From assembly GCA_011109175.1 (NCBI GenBank), contig RDEW01000009.1:1043652-1107651 (forward strand): a stretch of 64,000 bases of DNA, in the 5' to 3' direction. This DNA comes from Dicyema japonicum. Its lineage: Eukaryota > Dicyemida > Rhombozoa > Dicyemidae. A program made the translations under genes and the position numbers. The notes under the pieces are model-generated. The model was not told the DNA's origin, searched no databases, and saw only the letters and a program-made list of their open reading frames with translations. Position 1 is the first letter of the stretch, and each line of letters starts with the position of its first letter. This document shows positions 1-12,550 of this stretch, one piece after another.

Positions 1-185
1 GAGGACTATGTTTAAAACACAAAAATACGAAATTTATGCCATAATTCTCATCTAATCTGATACTAGCAGAATAATGGCTCTTTAATTTAGACCACGTGTG
101 CAGGGACGAGTCCATTTGGCCATGTATTGGAGGTGGCTGCAAGAAATGGTGGAAATTGTAGTCATGTTCTGTTTGGTATAAAAAC

Positions 186-728
186 GTGTTGGAAAGGAAA
201 GGTGAATACGAAAAATCTGATATTCCGTGGTCGGATATCATAATTGTGTCTCGGTTTGACCAATTACAAATGTTCAACTCAAAAATCCTTGATTTCTCGA
301 CGACACCAATCACGGAATTTTTCAATGGAGACCAAAACACGGAGAACTTTCCATCAAACGGAATTTTATGTAGCTACACAATCAGTAATGACACGTGCCT
401 GTTTTCACACTTCCGTAAGTCATATATGAGTAGCGACCCATTGGAAATGGCAGAAAACACATGGTCACGTGAGGACTGAAGTTCAATGACTGGGCACATT
501 TGACCTGAGTAAGGTTGATGGTGGATGGTCTCCGCATGTCAATCAAATGAAGAGACCGAGGATGACTGTAAAGAACATTTTTTTTATATTTCTGAGGACC
601 AATTGACAGAATTTTATCGGAGGTGTCTCAATTACAACCCAAAGTACATTTCTGGTAAAACGGAAAAAGAGTTAAGTTTTTCGAATAAATCTGGTCGAAC
701 TCCCAGAAGGAAAGAACCGATGAGATAA
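186..728 (+). CDS. Possible exons of an unrecognised gene
   Basis: Two open stretches follow each other on the plus strand, 186-479 (97 codons) and 525-728 (67 codons). Both have mixed, protein-like composition, unlike the AT-driven open frames around them. The second is rich in Glu/Lys/Ser and ends with a basic run. I recognise no domain. The frames are offset, so joining them needs a short intron or a frame break near 480-525. They could equally be the remains of an unfamiliar transposon protein. Confidence 0.22.
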
Positions 729-729
729 A

Positions 730-2200
730 AGGTTCCGGCGGGTCCGCCACACTAATGAGCTAATGTAAGCAAAGAATGTACCCATGGAGAGGAGTAATCT
801 GAGTTCCAGCTAAGTAAACGATTATTCATAGGTTCGCCCCTAAAATAAGTTGACAATAAACCCAAATTGAGAAAAAAGTGAACTCCTTCCCATATGATAG
901 ACTAAAGGTTAGGTCACATAATTACTTGACTAGGTAGGCTTCATTTTTAGAGTTGTTGAAGGCTATCATGTCGTCATAGATGCTCAATTTGAGAAAAGCT
1001 GGATCCTTATAATTATCGATTCAAGCTTAACTTTGACAACACAGTGAGGATTGAAGATCCGAACAGGCCGTGAATGATCTTTCGCGAGGAAATCTCCGAC
1101 TAGCATGAACATGTTGGCAAACATTCTCCATTTGATATTTTTGAGTGTAGAATTTCTTTATACTCAAAGATCTGGATCTCCTCTTCGCACATGAAAAACT
1201 TCTTTGGGGAATTTAGAGGCCAATAAAAATAGTTCATTCTTTTTTCGAATATAAAATTAGAAAAAAAATAAAATAATAATTTAAATTTAAATTTCATTAT
1301 TACTCGTAGAGAAGTGATATGAAGACTTTGAGTTTCTGAAAATTTCGATCAATATCACTCCTGTCAAGTGGCGTGACCTTCAATGGTAATTTTAAAAACT
1401 TTCCACTTTAATCATTTCTAGGCACTAATACAAGATCCAAGAGATTCCGGAGATGGGGGACTATGGGAGACAGCCCACGTTTGTCAAATAATCGAAGCTC
1501 GCGATAGGCCCTCCGCATTTGTCTAGTAATTTAAATTCTTGTTGGTTCCATCAGAATTTGAATTAATGACTTATTTTTATGAAATCCTTGAAAATCTTTG
1601 TAATGAAGAGAAAATTTAATAACTAATAAATTAATCCACTTCCCACACTCGTAAAGTCCGAGAGACTTTCCAAATCACACATGTCCATTCAGAATCGAAA
1701 AGCTGTTGGTATCTCTCCTGCATAGCCCTTTACCCCATTCTCCATGATGTTGATAGGAAATATAGAGTCGACTCAGGTTGTATCTTACACTAAAAGCTTC
1801 TTCTCTTTAGACTGAAAGACTGTAATTTCCTTCTCATACTTTGTCAGAGAGCTTCAGCACGGAGGAATCGGTACTAATTAGGGCTCGGGAATTAAGGAAT
1901 ATTACTTACTGTTTTTTGAAATTCGAACATTAAATAAACCAGAAAATCTGTGATCGATTGTTTGGCACGGTGTAGTATTATTCTCGTCTTTATATCTCAA
2001 AATTTCGAGTTTTTGGAAACAATTAAGCTTTGACGAAAAGCTTTCGAACACATGGTAGAAATTTTTTTTTAATTTTGATTTTTTAATAAAATAATTGAAA
2101 AACATTAGTAAAAATAAATTTTATGTTTTTTAATAATATGTGGCCAATTTGAGAATTGGCCAATTTCTTGTTTAAATGACAGGATCTCTGTCAGTCAACT
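730..2200. other. No gene recognised
   Basis: AT-rich sequence without a convincing reading frame. The only structure I could link to the rest of the window is a diverged dispersed repeat at about 1333-1495, listed separately. Confidence 0.4.
1333..1495 (+). repeat. Dispersed repeat R3, copy 1
   Basis: About 160 bp resembles 36041-36200. Shared blocks in the same order include GGCGTGAC, TTCAATG, a short run ending AAAAACTT and GGCAGCCCACGT-like text (here GACAGCCCACGT). The family is unnamed and the similarity is partial and gapped. Confidence 0.4.
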
Positions 2201-2210
2201 GAAGTTAGGC

Positions 2211-4400
2211 AAAACGATGACTACCGGTATCAACGCATATGCCCAGACTATGGGCTTAGCAATGAAATGTCCAGATGAAGTTGGAAACTTCTACATAGAA
2301 CTCGCGTTGACCATGAACAATATTTGTGCTTCCCCCTTCGTTTTTCTTGCTGGTGACTGTAACGAAAAAGTTGAAACACAAACGAAAATTTTATTGAAGC
2401 CCATAGTAGAGGGGAGAGAAATTCTAATGGTAATGCATTCGCATGATTCTGCTGTGCATTGACCTCTTTCTGTGCAACACGGCGTTCAAACACTTCGCAA
2501 CGCACATGACGAGATGAGTCTGACAAAGAAAAAATCGGAATGGTGAGATTAGTTCCGATTTACAATCAAATCGATTATAACCGTGAAAACGTGAATTCAA
2601 ACGTATTCTTATGGACTCGCCATCTTATGGAGGCACTATTCTACTGAGTGATCATAAGGCGGTCATCTCTCGCTTTAAACTAGGAAGAAGTCAAGGAGTT
2701 AAAGAGGAAACAAAACTAACACAACTCTGGAAGATTGGCGGTGGAAAGTCTGCCACCTACGAGAGATTCGCTGATAAAGTGAAGTCTTCGTTTCAGAGTT
2801 TGACATGAGAGGCCCACTAAGTCAGTTTTGGACTGCAATAATTAATGGACTTGGAAATATTGCCTGGTCACTGTTGAAGGATGTCTCAAGAAGGCCACAA
2901 TCGGCTCGCATATACAATAAACAAATAGACTACTATCGAGAACACAAAAAAAATTTGAGACTCGGGACTAAGAATACAAAATGCCCAAAAAAGAAAACAT
3001 TATGAAAGAAAAAAGGAACTCAATCCTACGGAACTTAAAGAATATAGTACGCTTGCACCACGAAAGTACAAATGTGAATGACAAGAATAAAATACGAATA
3101 CTAGACAAAAAAGAAGTTGAGAAAATAATGCTGATCAATTTGAATCGCTCTGCAGTAGTGACGACGAACGCATAACTCAATTTGTAGGACACCCCAGATC
3201 TTTGACTACACCAATGGCGGTGATACAAACGGCTCTACAAAGCTGAACAACAATAGGGGTCGAGGCACTGATGGTATCAACGGGAAACTTCTAAAACATT
3301 CGCCGCACTGGCCTGTCAAATATGCAACATGTTAAAATACATTTTTATGAAACACAAGCCTGTCTCACTAGGGCATGGAAATCTGATACCTATACGGAAA
3401 CCTGGGAAGTCGGTTGGACCAGTAGAATATCTCAGACCTATGATCCTTCTAACAACTCTACGAAAACTACAATCTTTGGTTGTTCTGGATAGGATTTCCC
3501 ATACTGTTGCCGAATATCTGTCTCTGGGGCAAAGTGAATTCAGAAGAAAAGGTCCACGACGGATATCGTATGGAAACAGATGGATATTCGCTATGACGCA
3601 GAGATTCAAAAAGGCTGTTCACATAGTGGGGATTAATCTCTCCCGAGCTTTAGATACTGTACGCAGATGGAAACTAATATTGTTACTTGGTACGTTGCTG
3701 GACGAGTACAGTCAAAGGATAATCCGGGTCCTCTTGCAGACACTGAAATACAAGTCTGGGTCGGTTTCAGAGTGATCTCGTGAATTTGATACACATATTG
3801 GCACTCCTCAAGGAGATTCTTTATTGCCACTACTATTTGTTATCTATCTGGAAGCTGCCGTTCGGGATCACAGAACTAATTTACGCGGATGACATAGACT
3901 TTGTTTCGGACGACATAAAGCTAAATCATGCTCTCGGAGCATTCGCTGGATGATTTCTGAAATAAACGAAAAAAACGGAGGTCATAAGTGTTAAAAGAGA
4001 AACTCAATTGACAGATGAAATGTAGAACAAGAAAGTCTGCTCAATACTCGGTGATTGAGAAGATGTTCAGCGAAGGAAAATGTTATCGATTCTTGTACTT
4101 AAAAGACTAAAGTCCCGGGGATTATTTGGACATATATTGAAAATGGATCCTGCTGCTCCCGCAAATGACATCATTGAATCATACTTCCTAAGCACCGGTC
4201 CATTTAGGGGCAGACCACAAACAACCCCTCTACTGACCTTAAACAATGACATAAAAAATGTAAAAATGCGACTGGAAAGTTGGCCCAATGTCATCAGAAG
4301 TCTCGCGTTCAGCCAAGAAGGCAAGGATGAAACGATTAGAAAACGCAAATCAACTCAAAAAATAATAAATTTGTTGAAACAAAGTAATACAAAATATTAA
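2211..4400 (+). pseudogene. RTE-like LINE, degraded full-length copy
   Basis: Remnant of a non-LTR retrotransposon read left to right. At 2217-2462 an apurinic-endonuclease-like stretch carries INAYAQTMG and LAGDCNEKVE, matching the YAPT and LxGDFNAxVG motifs of that domain (here N is present but F is C). At 3240-3780 follow fragments of the reverse transcriptase. Near 3881 there is an in-frame YADD catalytic box (LIYADDIDFVSDD). At 4080-4400 the tail carries LFGHILKMDPAAPAN and GPFRGRPQTT, typical of LINE C-termini. Frames shift repeatedly and stops interrupt it, so it is not functional. An AT-rich 3' flank begins after 4400. The clade (RTE-like) is inferred from the domain order and tail. 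Confidence 0.75.
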
Positions 4401-4498
4401 TTAATAATGTTAAAAATTATTAAAATTAAAAAAAATAAAAATTAAATAATAAAATACTAATTTTAACAGTGTTTGTTGTATGAGCAATCCAACTATTT

Positions 4499-4770
4499 AT
4501 TTATTAACCCCGGATACACCGAGAAAGAAGTTAAAGTAAACAACTAATTAAGTGTATCCAGTTTCCACTTCTACAGAAACAGAGTCCATCCGGAATCAAC
4601 ATAAAAGGTAAAAGACGTCCATAGTTGCAGTTGTGGAAACCCCTCCAGTGGAGTGGGGGAGAGCAAATGATCCTTTTTCGTGCCGGCCTGGCACTGGGCG
4701 CCACCTAGACAGGTGGATCACATGACGCCACTCTAATAGGAAGAGAGAGGAGGAACAGACGATCAAACAG
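4499..4770 (+). repeat. Dispersed repeat R1, copy
   Basis: Copy of the R1 family (others at 13797, 14221 inverted, 22668, 35271). It opens with a C-rich word and a GAGAAAGAAG block, then ACAACTAATTAAGTG. It continues with paired CCTCCAGTGGAG / GCCACCTAGACAGGTGG words and ends with GAGGAGGAACAGACGATCAA, nearly identical to the end of the 22668 copy. It has no coding capacity. It is probably a SINE or MITE. Confidence 0.55.
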
Positions 4771-4810
4771 AAACTTAAACCAATTAGCCACGAAGCACCA
4801 CATGGTGCCA

Positions 4811-5540
4811 CGCGGCCAAAATATATTCAGCAATCTAACTAATGGCAACATAATGAGTTTTAAGAAAGTGAAGAAGCGTCGGAGGAGAAATGTATATAAT
4901 AATAGTTATTGTAGTTCAGAAATGGCAATTAATGCAGTGAAAGAAATATGACGAACGTAGAAAGTTGTTTGTTCAAAAATCCAGAAAGGAAAGATGCCAG
5001 CAGAACACGTTCATAAAATAATTAGAGATCATGAAGATACGAGTTCCCGAAAATAAGAAAAGCTTGTATATTTCTGGTAAAAAAGTATAAGTAAAAAATT
5101 AGTGGATTAAACTATATTCCTCATGCAGCATTGAAGCTATTAGAGAATATTCCGATGGCATGGGAACAGATAAAAGATGTTGATCTGTTATATCACAACA
5201 GGGACATAACATTAGTAAATGTGATTCCTTGGGTAATAGAGCATGTATATAGCACAATACGGGTATTTATATGTATAATTAAAGAACACTGTGGATAATG
5301 ATATGAATGGAGAAATGTGATAGACAACACTTTAAGGGAATGAGATTATCACCATTTGATGAGATTACAGTGACAATATAATGGATGTGGAACCATTAGA
5401 GGATATTTAGGAGGAATTACATCCAGAAGAGGTTATTTGTGTTAATGGTTTTATAATCCAAAAATAAAGTATTATTAATTAATATTGTTAGAAAATGATG
5501 GTCATTCAGACTGCCTATTTTTAGTAATTTATACAGATCG
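4811..5540. other. No gene recognised
   Basis: AT-rich spacer between repeat R1 and a LINE fragment. I see no protein-like frame. Confidence 0.35.
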
Positions 5541-5544
5541 GCTA

Positions 5545-5730
5545 ATACTTACAGATTTGACGAATGGAGTCTTCGGGACCAGGAAGGTCTCTTTCTAAGA
5601 TTGCTTGGGTCAATGATATTGAAAGTGAGTAATGAGCGTGGGGAAACCGAATGGTTCTTCCAAAGGATTTCTCTGGTAGTTGTCAGGGGAAACAACCATT
5701 ACATCTTATCAGTTGGATTATTTTGATTGT
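5545..5730 (+). pseudogene. LINE (YLDD/WDATC family) C-terminal fragment
   Basis: Short remnant of the dominant LINE family. The frame reads ERGETEWFFQRISLVVVRGN, matching the DPRETGWFRERISLAIVREI-type end of the 54700 copy and the DARETRWLLQLISVAIVRGN end of the 38589 copy. Only the last 60 or so residues are present, as expected for a 5'-truncated insertion. Confidence 0.65.
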
Positions 5731-5911
5731 CTTGTTTCTTAATAAATGGATTTAAATTAAAAGAAAACTTAATGATTTATTGGATAATAATAATTTTATT
5801 TATTTTATTTAAATTTATTTTTCACAACAAGGGTTTTAAATTTAGCAATCAAATCAGAAAAAAACAAACTCATGTGACCCAGACTGAATTACTCTTATTC
5901 TACTGAAACAC

Positions 5912-7156
5912 TTGGGCCCAGCATCAATAAATGCATTAACAATCATCTACAACACATTGCTGAACATAAATACCATACCGACTTTATGGAAACTATCAAA
6001 AATTCGTCCAATATTGAAACTGGGAAGACCGAAGAACGATCCCGGCTCTTACAGACCAGTCTCCTTTATATGTGTTTTGTCGAGGATCTTGGAGAAACTG
6101 GTCCTAAAAGTTATTCGCCCTTCTCTCCCACAACCTACATTCCAACATGGCTTCAAGGAAGGATTATCAACAACCTCCTTCCTAACGACATTAATGAAGT
6201 TCATAACTGAAGGACACAAGAACAAGCCAAAACAGGAAAAATCGTCATATGTACAATCGACATTCGAAAAGCTTTCGACTCTGTCCCAAGGAAGATCCTC
6301 ATAAGAAAAATATTTTTGACAAAAATTGATGCACCACTAAAGTTATGGTTAGCAAATTTCGTAAGTGGACGCCGAGGGAAAGTATCCGTCGGAAACAAGA
6401 GTTCCAGATCGGGATTATTACCCAATGGTGTACCCCAAGGATCTCCTCTGTCACCAATCCTTTTTAATTTGTTTTCGAGTGATCTTCCCGTACCTATGAA
6501 TAATAATGACATGCTACTTTCTTATGCCGATGACATAGTTATCGCATCTAGAGACGTAAATGTCGAACATGCTAAAGAAAGACTACAAGGAATACTAAAT
6601 AACATATTTGAATGGTTGTGCGAAAATCGATTAAATGCATGTTCCGAAAAGTCAGCAGTCACTCTATTTACCAAGAATAGAAAGATGGGAACGCAAACAA
6701 TTGATGTCACGTTAAATGGAGTACCTATACCACAAAAGAAATCGCAGAAGATACTGGGGGTAACTTTTGATACTTTCCTCTGCTTCTCATCCCATGTGGA
6801 ATCTATCATATCAACCTGTGCAAAGAAAATCAATTTTATAAAGGCCTTCCGGGACCCTCTAAAAGCAGTATGTCGAGCCAACAATAGGATATGCATGTGC
6901 TGCATGGGGATCTAACCTGTCGGCAACGAACCTAACAAAAATTCAAGAGATCCAGTCAAGAGAAAAAAAATTACTGGAAAAATATACAGATAAAGAAATT
7001 GCCCCCAGAGCACTCGAGTCTATCATAGAGGCAACTGGAGGCAATTTCAGAAGAGGAAAGGAAAAAGACCCCCTTCCGTATAGAAAATGCGTGGGATCAC
7101 GGTCGGAGCATCGAGAAAAAATGGCCCGATTATTGAGAAATGCCGGGATCACCTGA
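5912..7156 (+). pseudogene. Jockey/CR1-like LINE reverse transcriptase
   Basis: A clear non-LTR reverse transcriptase domain. The first frame (5912-6304) carries IRPILKLG and the motif before RT box A. The second frame (6316-6915) carries GVPQGSPLSPILFNLF (box B/C region), LLSYADDIVIASR with the catalytic YADD near 6524, and a KILGVTFD thumb motif. Box A itself (IDIRKAFDSVPRK) is readable across the junction near 6250-6300 in yet another frame, so one or two frameshifts separate the parts. A further piece runs to a stop near 7156. It is a different family from the YLDD elements elsewhere in the window. It is probably dead, although the 199-codon second frame is uninterrupted. Confidence 0.85.
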
Positions 7157-7159
7157 ATA

Positions 7160-8475
7160 TTAGTTATTGGTTAAGACGGTGTTTCTTTTGCTTAAATAAT
7201 AATAATTCCTGGTGGACCAAAATTTGAACCATTGGTTAAAGTATACTAATGTTTAGAAATGATGATTGGAATGAATTTAATAGTATTAATAAAATAATAA
7301 TCCGTCAATCTGTTAGAACAGAATACAAGATTGCATTTCCTTATGTTCCTTACCAAGTACATCTTTCATGGTTTTTATTCTAGCTAAGACGGTGTTTTTT
7401 GTTCCAATAAATTTAAAATTTTAAATAACTATACTCAATATTTATTAAATATTATGGCAATGATGTGTTGCCATTAGAACACGTAATAAATATTTTAGAA
7501 TGTAAAGCTTAACCTTAATGTCGATGATATTCACTTGACCACTGTTGAGGGAGAAGGTTTTATTATATTTAGGTGTCTCTACATCCACTGGTAGTAGCTT
7601 ATGTTTCTGCTGGATCATCTTTACTTCATCTTTCTGTCTCAGGAATTGTCATTTGTTCACATTAATTGTAATTCAGATCAGTGATTGTACAATTAGATTT
7701 AATATTGTAATAATTTATTTATTGATTGGATTCTTGAGTAGTGACAGCAGCCTCTCTAAATTAATTCATAACTAGTGCGATTTTTTATTAATAATAATTA
7801 ATTTTATTTAGGAAAGAAAAGGAAAAATGGTCATATAGCGGCTGCCCTGACTGTATGGCTTAAGATGGCGAACGAGATTCGCTCAAATAACCAGCAGCGA
7901 TCACGAGGGTCTCCTGATCGTGTATTAATAAGATTCCCTAGACGACTCAAGAATTCCTGCGTCATAGGGGCAAGGAAATCAACCAGGCGTCTCTAAGGCA
8001 AGTAAAACAAAAAATCCTTGGGTAGGACCGCGTACTTTTCCCGTTTCAACTTCTGGGCCATCTCAGCGGCATAATAAACATTTCAAACCAACACGTTTAT
8101 AACTTAATTACTATTTCACATGTGATAATTTAAAAAATATATGATTTTCTCATTCTATCCATTGACTCTCGGATAAACAAAGCCACAAATGAGAAAAATT
8201 TATTGAATTGGGTATCTTCCCAAAATAATTCTGACCAGAAAAGGAAATTTTTGAATATTATTGTAAAAATTTTATTGAAGTAAAATTAACTAAGAGTTTT
8301 GATGAAAATTGAATTTTAATTAAAAGATGTTTGGAGCCAATCCATCGAAATGAAATACAGAGGAATTTATCTGCAATATTTGAGACCTGCCATAACAACT
8401 TCACTTTATGTTCATAAATTGTAAAATTATTATGTAAAGACATATATTTTTAAACTGAAAATGTTTTGAATTGCA
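7160..8475. other. No gene recognised
   Basis: AT-rich sequence. The word AAGACGGTGTTT occurs at about 7173 and 7385. A similar but not identical word (ACAGTGTTTTTTGG) occurs in the R1 copy at 14221-14562, so small R1 fragments may be scattered here. No coding frame is convincing. Confidence 0.35.
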
Positions 8476-8479
8476 TTAT

Positions 8480-8625
8480 TCTATATTTTAACAAAGTTTT
8501 TTGATTAGCTTTTTTCATATCTCAGGTCAAAATTCGATGTTTAAAAGGTAATAAAGTCAATTTTTAGGTCAAAATTTCGAATTTATAAAGTCAAAAAATC
8601 GCCGTAGTCATAACTAATCGTAAAT
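8480..8625 (-). repeat. AT-rich MITE-like repeat R2, copy
   Basis: Read on the minus strand it begins with the same word, ACTACGGCGATTTTT, seen at 28935. It then has the same series of AAAGTCAAAA words and an AT-rich body. Related copies are at about 28930-29080 and 50468-50640. The ends are not resolved. Confidence 0.45.
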
Positions 8626-9009
8626 AATAACTTAGTAAATGTTGTTGATCCAGAAGACATAAGAATCTGTATAAGACTTTCTAAGAAATTCAACTTGTAA
8701 AAACATCGAGCTGTCCTCTCTTTAGTAATCCAAAATAATAAAATCCTCATTTTGAAAATTCCATACTGTGACTAAACTCTTCATGGACGACACGAAATTT
8801 AGGACATTCAAAACAAGACATAGTAAATTAGATTATCTTTGCTGTAAACTGATGCAAAGCTTTTTCCCCATAGAATAGTAATAACTGGACGAGCAAGACG
8901 ATCTTTAATATTCCAGGAAGCATTTCGTCTTCTAGTTTATAATAAAATCAACAAATTAGCAGTATGCTTGAATTTATTAGGGTTCAAATTTGGATTGCTT
9001 CTTCCAAGT

Positions 9010-9425
9010 CATGCTGGTTTTCCGAGGCTTCTTAATAATAATCATAACAGCCTTTTCATGAGAGACATAATATTTATAGCTCCGCTTAGGCAGGACACAC
9101 ACTTTATTTAAGTAAAGAAGAGTTAATTTTAACTAATCCAAGGAATGATCTTCACTTCTATTTTTCTTTTTTTTTGTGTGGGTCTTTTCTAGACAATCTA
9201 GTTCCGCAGTGAGTATCCACTGATGACGGCGTCACTCGTCAAACCCTATCTGCATCATAGATGTGGAACCTTCCACCAGGTGAACAGCAGCGAGAATCGA
9301 ACCCGTAACTATGCCACTAATGACGGCGTCACTCGTCAAACTCTTTCTGCATCGTAGATGCGTGGAACCTTCCACCAGGTAAACAGCAGCGAGAATCTAA
9401 CCCGTAACTATGGGAGGCTTCCTCT
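9010..9425 (-). mobile_element. tRNA-derived SINE, copy with internal duplication
   Basis: Minus-strand copy of a SINE also found at 10983, 26690 and 32036. Shared pieces include a B-box-like GGTTCGATTCTCGC (reverse complement of GCGAGAATCGAACCC), the GACGCCGTCATC core, TTCCGCAG-type words and a tail with GTGTGTCCTGCCT. This copy is unusual: a 97-bp segment containing the B box and the core is tandemly repeated (9217-9313 and 9314-9412), with few differences between units. It may be a dimeric SINE or a replication slip. Confidence 0.7.
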
Positions 9426-9429
9426 TGTG

Positions 9430-10560
9430 TCATAATTCCAACTCCATTTCTATTTTACCCCATACATAATCCAATTAGAAAAACCGCCAAAATTTGTTTA
9501 ATCTCTTAAATTATAAAATGTCAAAAATCCTTTAATCATTTTGTGTTCGAATAATGATTGTGTTGTTCGTGTTTAGTTTTAATAATCAAGCCCACATGAT
9601 TTCCTGGACGGCAATGGTGGGGTAATGCGTCCCAAAGAAGGCCAATCATTCGTATATTTGTATGTCTTTATCTACCTTCCATCTAGGTTCCTATTCTTTT
9701 TATTAATGTCAATTTTTAAATTGGAAACAATTTTTGATTTAATTTTTAATACAAATTCATTTTAGTTAATTTTTGAACGAATGAAAATTTTGTTAATATT
9801 ATTTAATACAAATTGGAAAAAATAAAAAATTTCATTAACACAAGTATTCATATGCTTTTTTATGTACTTGCCTTACATTAATAAAATATCTCAAATTGAA
9901 ATTATAAAGAAAATTATGCTATTTTGTGCCAGATTTGCTGATTGAGTTGATAGATCTCTCAAGGTTCACAAACAGCTTTGATGATTGTATATTTAAAATT
10001 GGCTGATTAATTTTGATATTTTTTTAATGTGATTTTGATATTAAACTCAAAAATAAAAAAAAGTGAGTTTTACTATAATTGACCACTGCACTACACATTG
10101 TGTACCGCCGAACTTGGAATATGTAAAAATATCGTCTTCCTAAAAATAGAACGGCTTTGCTTCAATCCATGGATATTGGCAATATAAATCTTTAAGAGGA
10201 AATTACCAGATGCAAGTTAATCTAATTGGCAGAATTATTGGATACTTAAAACATTTCGATATACAATTCTTACAAGAAATTGACTTTAAGGATACGGTTT
10301 TTTATAAAAATTCCTTGGGAAGTCGTACCCGATGATCAGATGATCAGATGATCAGAAAATACAAAACAATATTATTGAAGCAAAGAATAAACAGTTAGGT
10401 ATTAAATATTATTTTAATAAAACTTAAATATGTTTTTTTGTTTATTTGAGGCATTTTCAAAAAATTGCTATTCAAAATTATTGATTTTATTTTTTCTAAT
10501 TGGCCAATAATTCTAAAAAATTTAATAAATAAAATAAAATAAAAAAGAACCAAAAAATAG
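9430..10560. other. No gene recognised
   Basis: AT-rich spacer. A three-unit microsatellite of GATGATCA sits at about 10331-10355. Nothing else is recognisable. Confidence 0.35.
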
Positions 10561-10580
10561 GCAATTTAAGAGAATTGACT

Positions 10581-10930
10581 TTAATCATAAGAAAACCTTA
10601 TAGTCAATTTAACCCTCTTCCAACACTGTCTTCCTGTTCTCATAGAATTTTTGGAGTATAAGATATCACATGGATTGATCCTCCTATATACTATGCATCT
10701 TGGTTGCAACTCATAAAAACAATTAAAGTGGGAATCGTCATTTGAGGCTACAAATTCAAAATAGTTATTAAACGTCATTAATGAGTTTATCAACCGTCTC
10801 CTACAGAAGTTTAGTGACCTCGTTTGTTTTATTTAATGTTCTGACAAGTATTCGATGATTTCTTCGATAGTTCTGTACCTTATTTCATGAAAATTTTGTC
10901 CAAGCCTTTAATGTTGCTTTTGGGATCCAA
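10581..10930 (-). CDS. Weak candidate exons, unknown
   Basis: On the minus strand a 70-codon frame (10581-10793) follows another open stretch with FHEIRYRTIEEIIEYLSEH. A GT-AG segment of 26 nt (about 10743-10768) would also join protein-like pieces in a second frame, so the true reading is ambiguous. Composition is protein-like, but I recognise no family. Confidence 0.18.
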
Positions 10931-10982
10931 TCGGAGGATGTCTAGAAAGTTAAATTCAACAGATTACTTCAAAAAAACAATG

Positions 10983-11292
10983 CACTTTCCGAGGTATCTA
11001 TATCATCTATCGCTCCGCACAAACAGAACATACAATTTATTTAATCAAAAAACAGTAATCGTAGCTAATCGATGAGGGAGAATCTAGGAAAGCTCTTCAT
11101 TTCTTTGTTTTTTTTCCTGGGTGTATGTCCTATATATAAGATCCGGTTCCGCAGTGAAATGTTCACTGATAACGGCGTCACTCGTCAAGCCAGAGCATAT
11201 TGATGCGTGGAATTTTCAACCGAATGTACAGTATCCAGATTCGAACTAGTGACCTTAAGGCCTCTCGCCCGACAACCAATAGATTACTTCGA
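10983..11292 (-). mobile_element. tRNA-derived SINE, copy
   Basis: Minus-strand SINE copy. It reads GGCCTTAAGGTCACTAGTTC, then a B-box-like TCGAATCTGG, a GATGCGTGGAA/TTCAACCG block, GACGAGTGACGCCGTTATC, TTCACTGCGGAACCGGATC and a tail containing ACTGTTTTTTG and GTTCTGTTTGTGC. These pieces appear in the same order at 26690 and 32036. It ends at CGGAAAGTGCATTGTTTTT, where the copies diverge. Confidence 0.75.
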
Positions 11293-11299
11293 GTTACTA

Positions 11300-12185
11300 A
11301 TAATATCCTCGATTGCTTTTATGGTCACTGAAGATGCATCCTTTAGTCTGGATTTGAAGTTGATCAATAATTTAAATTCTGAATATAATGTCCCCCCTCT
11401 CCATCCTCATCCCTGATATGTCTGTACCGAACGGAATGTAATAGTAATGATTTCCGTCGATGTAGGAGACATTGGTTGTATTGCTATGGATGTCGGATCT
11501 AACTTTTTATCAAATATATTTCCATAAAGTCCTAAAAACTGATTCTACTATAAAAAATTTAATTCAAACATGACCATTCCGTCATACTCCAGCACTTTGT
11601 ATCATTCTGTACATAAAGTCGCCTTTTTTTAATTTCTACGAAAAATATCATTCTTTTACGTCAATCGTCAGTTTTTTTAGGTTGGCTAGTTAGACCTAAG
11701 AAAGTTAGACATTCCTAAATTGGCTGTTGAATAACCTGAATAGTACGAAAAAGGTTTGTTTTTCACTTTGCTTTAAAGACCAAAGTATCGACGTGTGTTA
11801 AGACAGAGAATGGTAAATGCGATTCTAAGAATTTTGGGTGTTTGTTCACTGGAAGATCGGTTATGTAGGGAAGAGTAGGATATGGTTGAATTGCTCTTGG
11901 TCTTTGGTAATTAAGGTCACTGAGGTTTGGAAATTGAAATAGTAATCCAATTTGAAGAATTAGGTGATTTTAAGCGTCAGTTTAGAATTGGAGTCTGGTG
12001 CATGTCACTGAGGTGAAGATTGTAAAAGGAGAAGAGGACTATCCACGATGATCAACATGCGAAAAATTGCTGAACCGAGACATATGGAAGTGTTAACAGA
12101 TTTGACCAGTCTCCCACAGAGGAACTTGTAGCCCAAGACATACAGTCATAATGCTAGGAAAGTTACTAGGGAATACTTTAGTTAG
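11300..12185. other. Decayed LINE-like sequence, no intact gene
   Basis: No open frame of note. From about 11790 scattered words (RMVNAILRILGVCSLED) may be the upstream part of the LINE tail at 12190, but the reading is too broken to define. Confidence 0.25.
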
Positions 12186-12189
12186 GTCT

Positions 12190-12550
12190 ACAGAAACTAT
12201 GCTTTTGAACTTTGGTGCTGGAAGAGTTTACTAAGAATCCCTTAGACTTCCAAATTAACAAACACCGATCTACTCAAACGGGTGGAGACGGACATTTCGC
12301 TAGAAGGAAGAATCGTAAAACACAGATTGGCGTTCTTTGGGCATGTTGTCCGCTCTGATTCCCTGGAGGAGACCATTATGCTGAGCAATATTACTGAGAA
12401 GAGAAGACCTGGTCGACCGAGGACTCGGTGGCTATCCACTGTAGAAGACGTCACGGGAATGTCTATATCAAGGCTACTCCAAATTGCGACGGATCGGGGA
12501 GAGTAAAGAAAATTGGCTCATGAGATCTCCAAGGGTCGGACACGACTTAA
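12190..12550 (+). pseudogene. LINE 3' tail (RTE/BovB-like)
   Basis: C-terminal end of a LINE polyprotein. In several frames it reads LWCWKSLLRIPWT, then HRLAFFGHVVRSDSLEETIM, KRRPGRPRTRW and WRKLAHEISKGRTRLN. This is the standard order of the region after reverse transcriptase in RTE-type elements. The 74-codon frame 12282-12506 is the longest intact piece. It is followed by a short ATAACATAACA run, probably the 3' simple repeat. Confidence 0.75.

Noticed and set aside
5912-7156. An active LINE, because YADD and long frames are intact.
   Set aside because: Box A is split across frames, the endonuclease part is missing and stops occur between the RT pieces.
10331-10355. A functional regulatory array (GATGATCA repeats).
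   Set aside because: Only three units in spacer DNA with no gene nearby; treated as a microsatellite.
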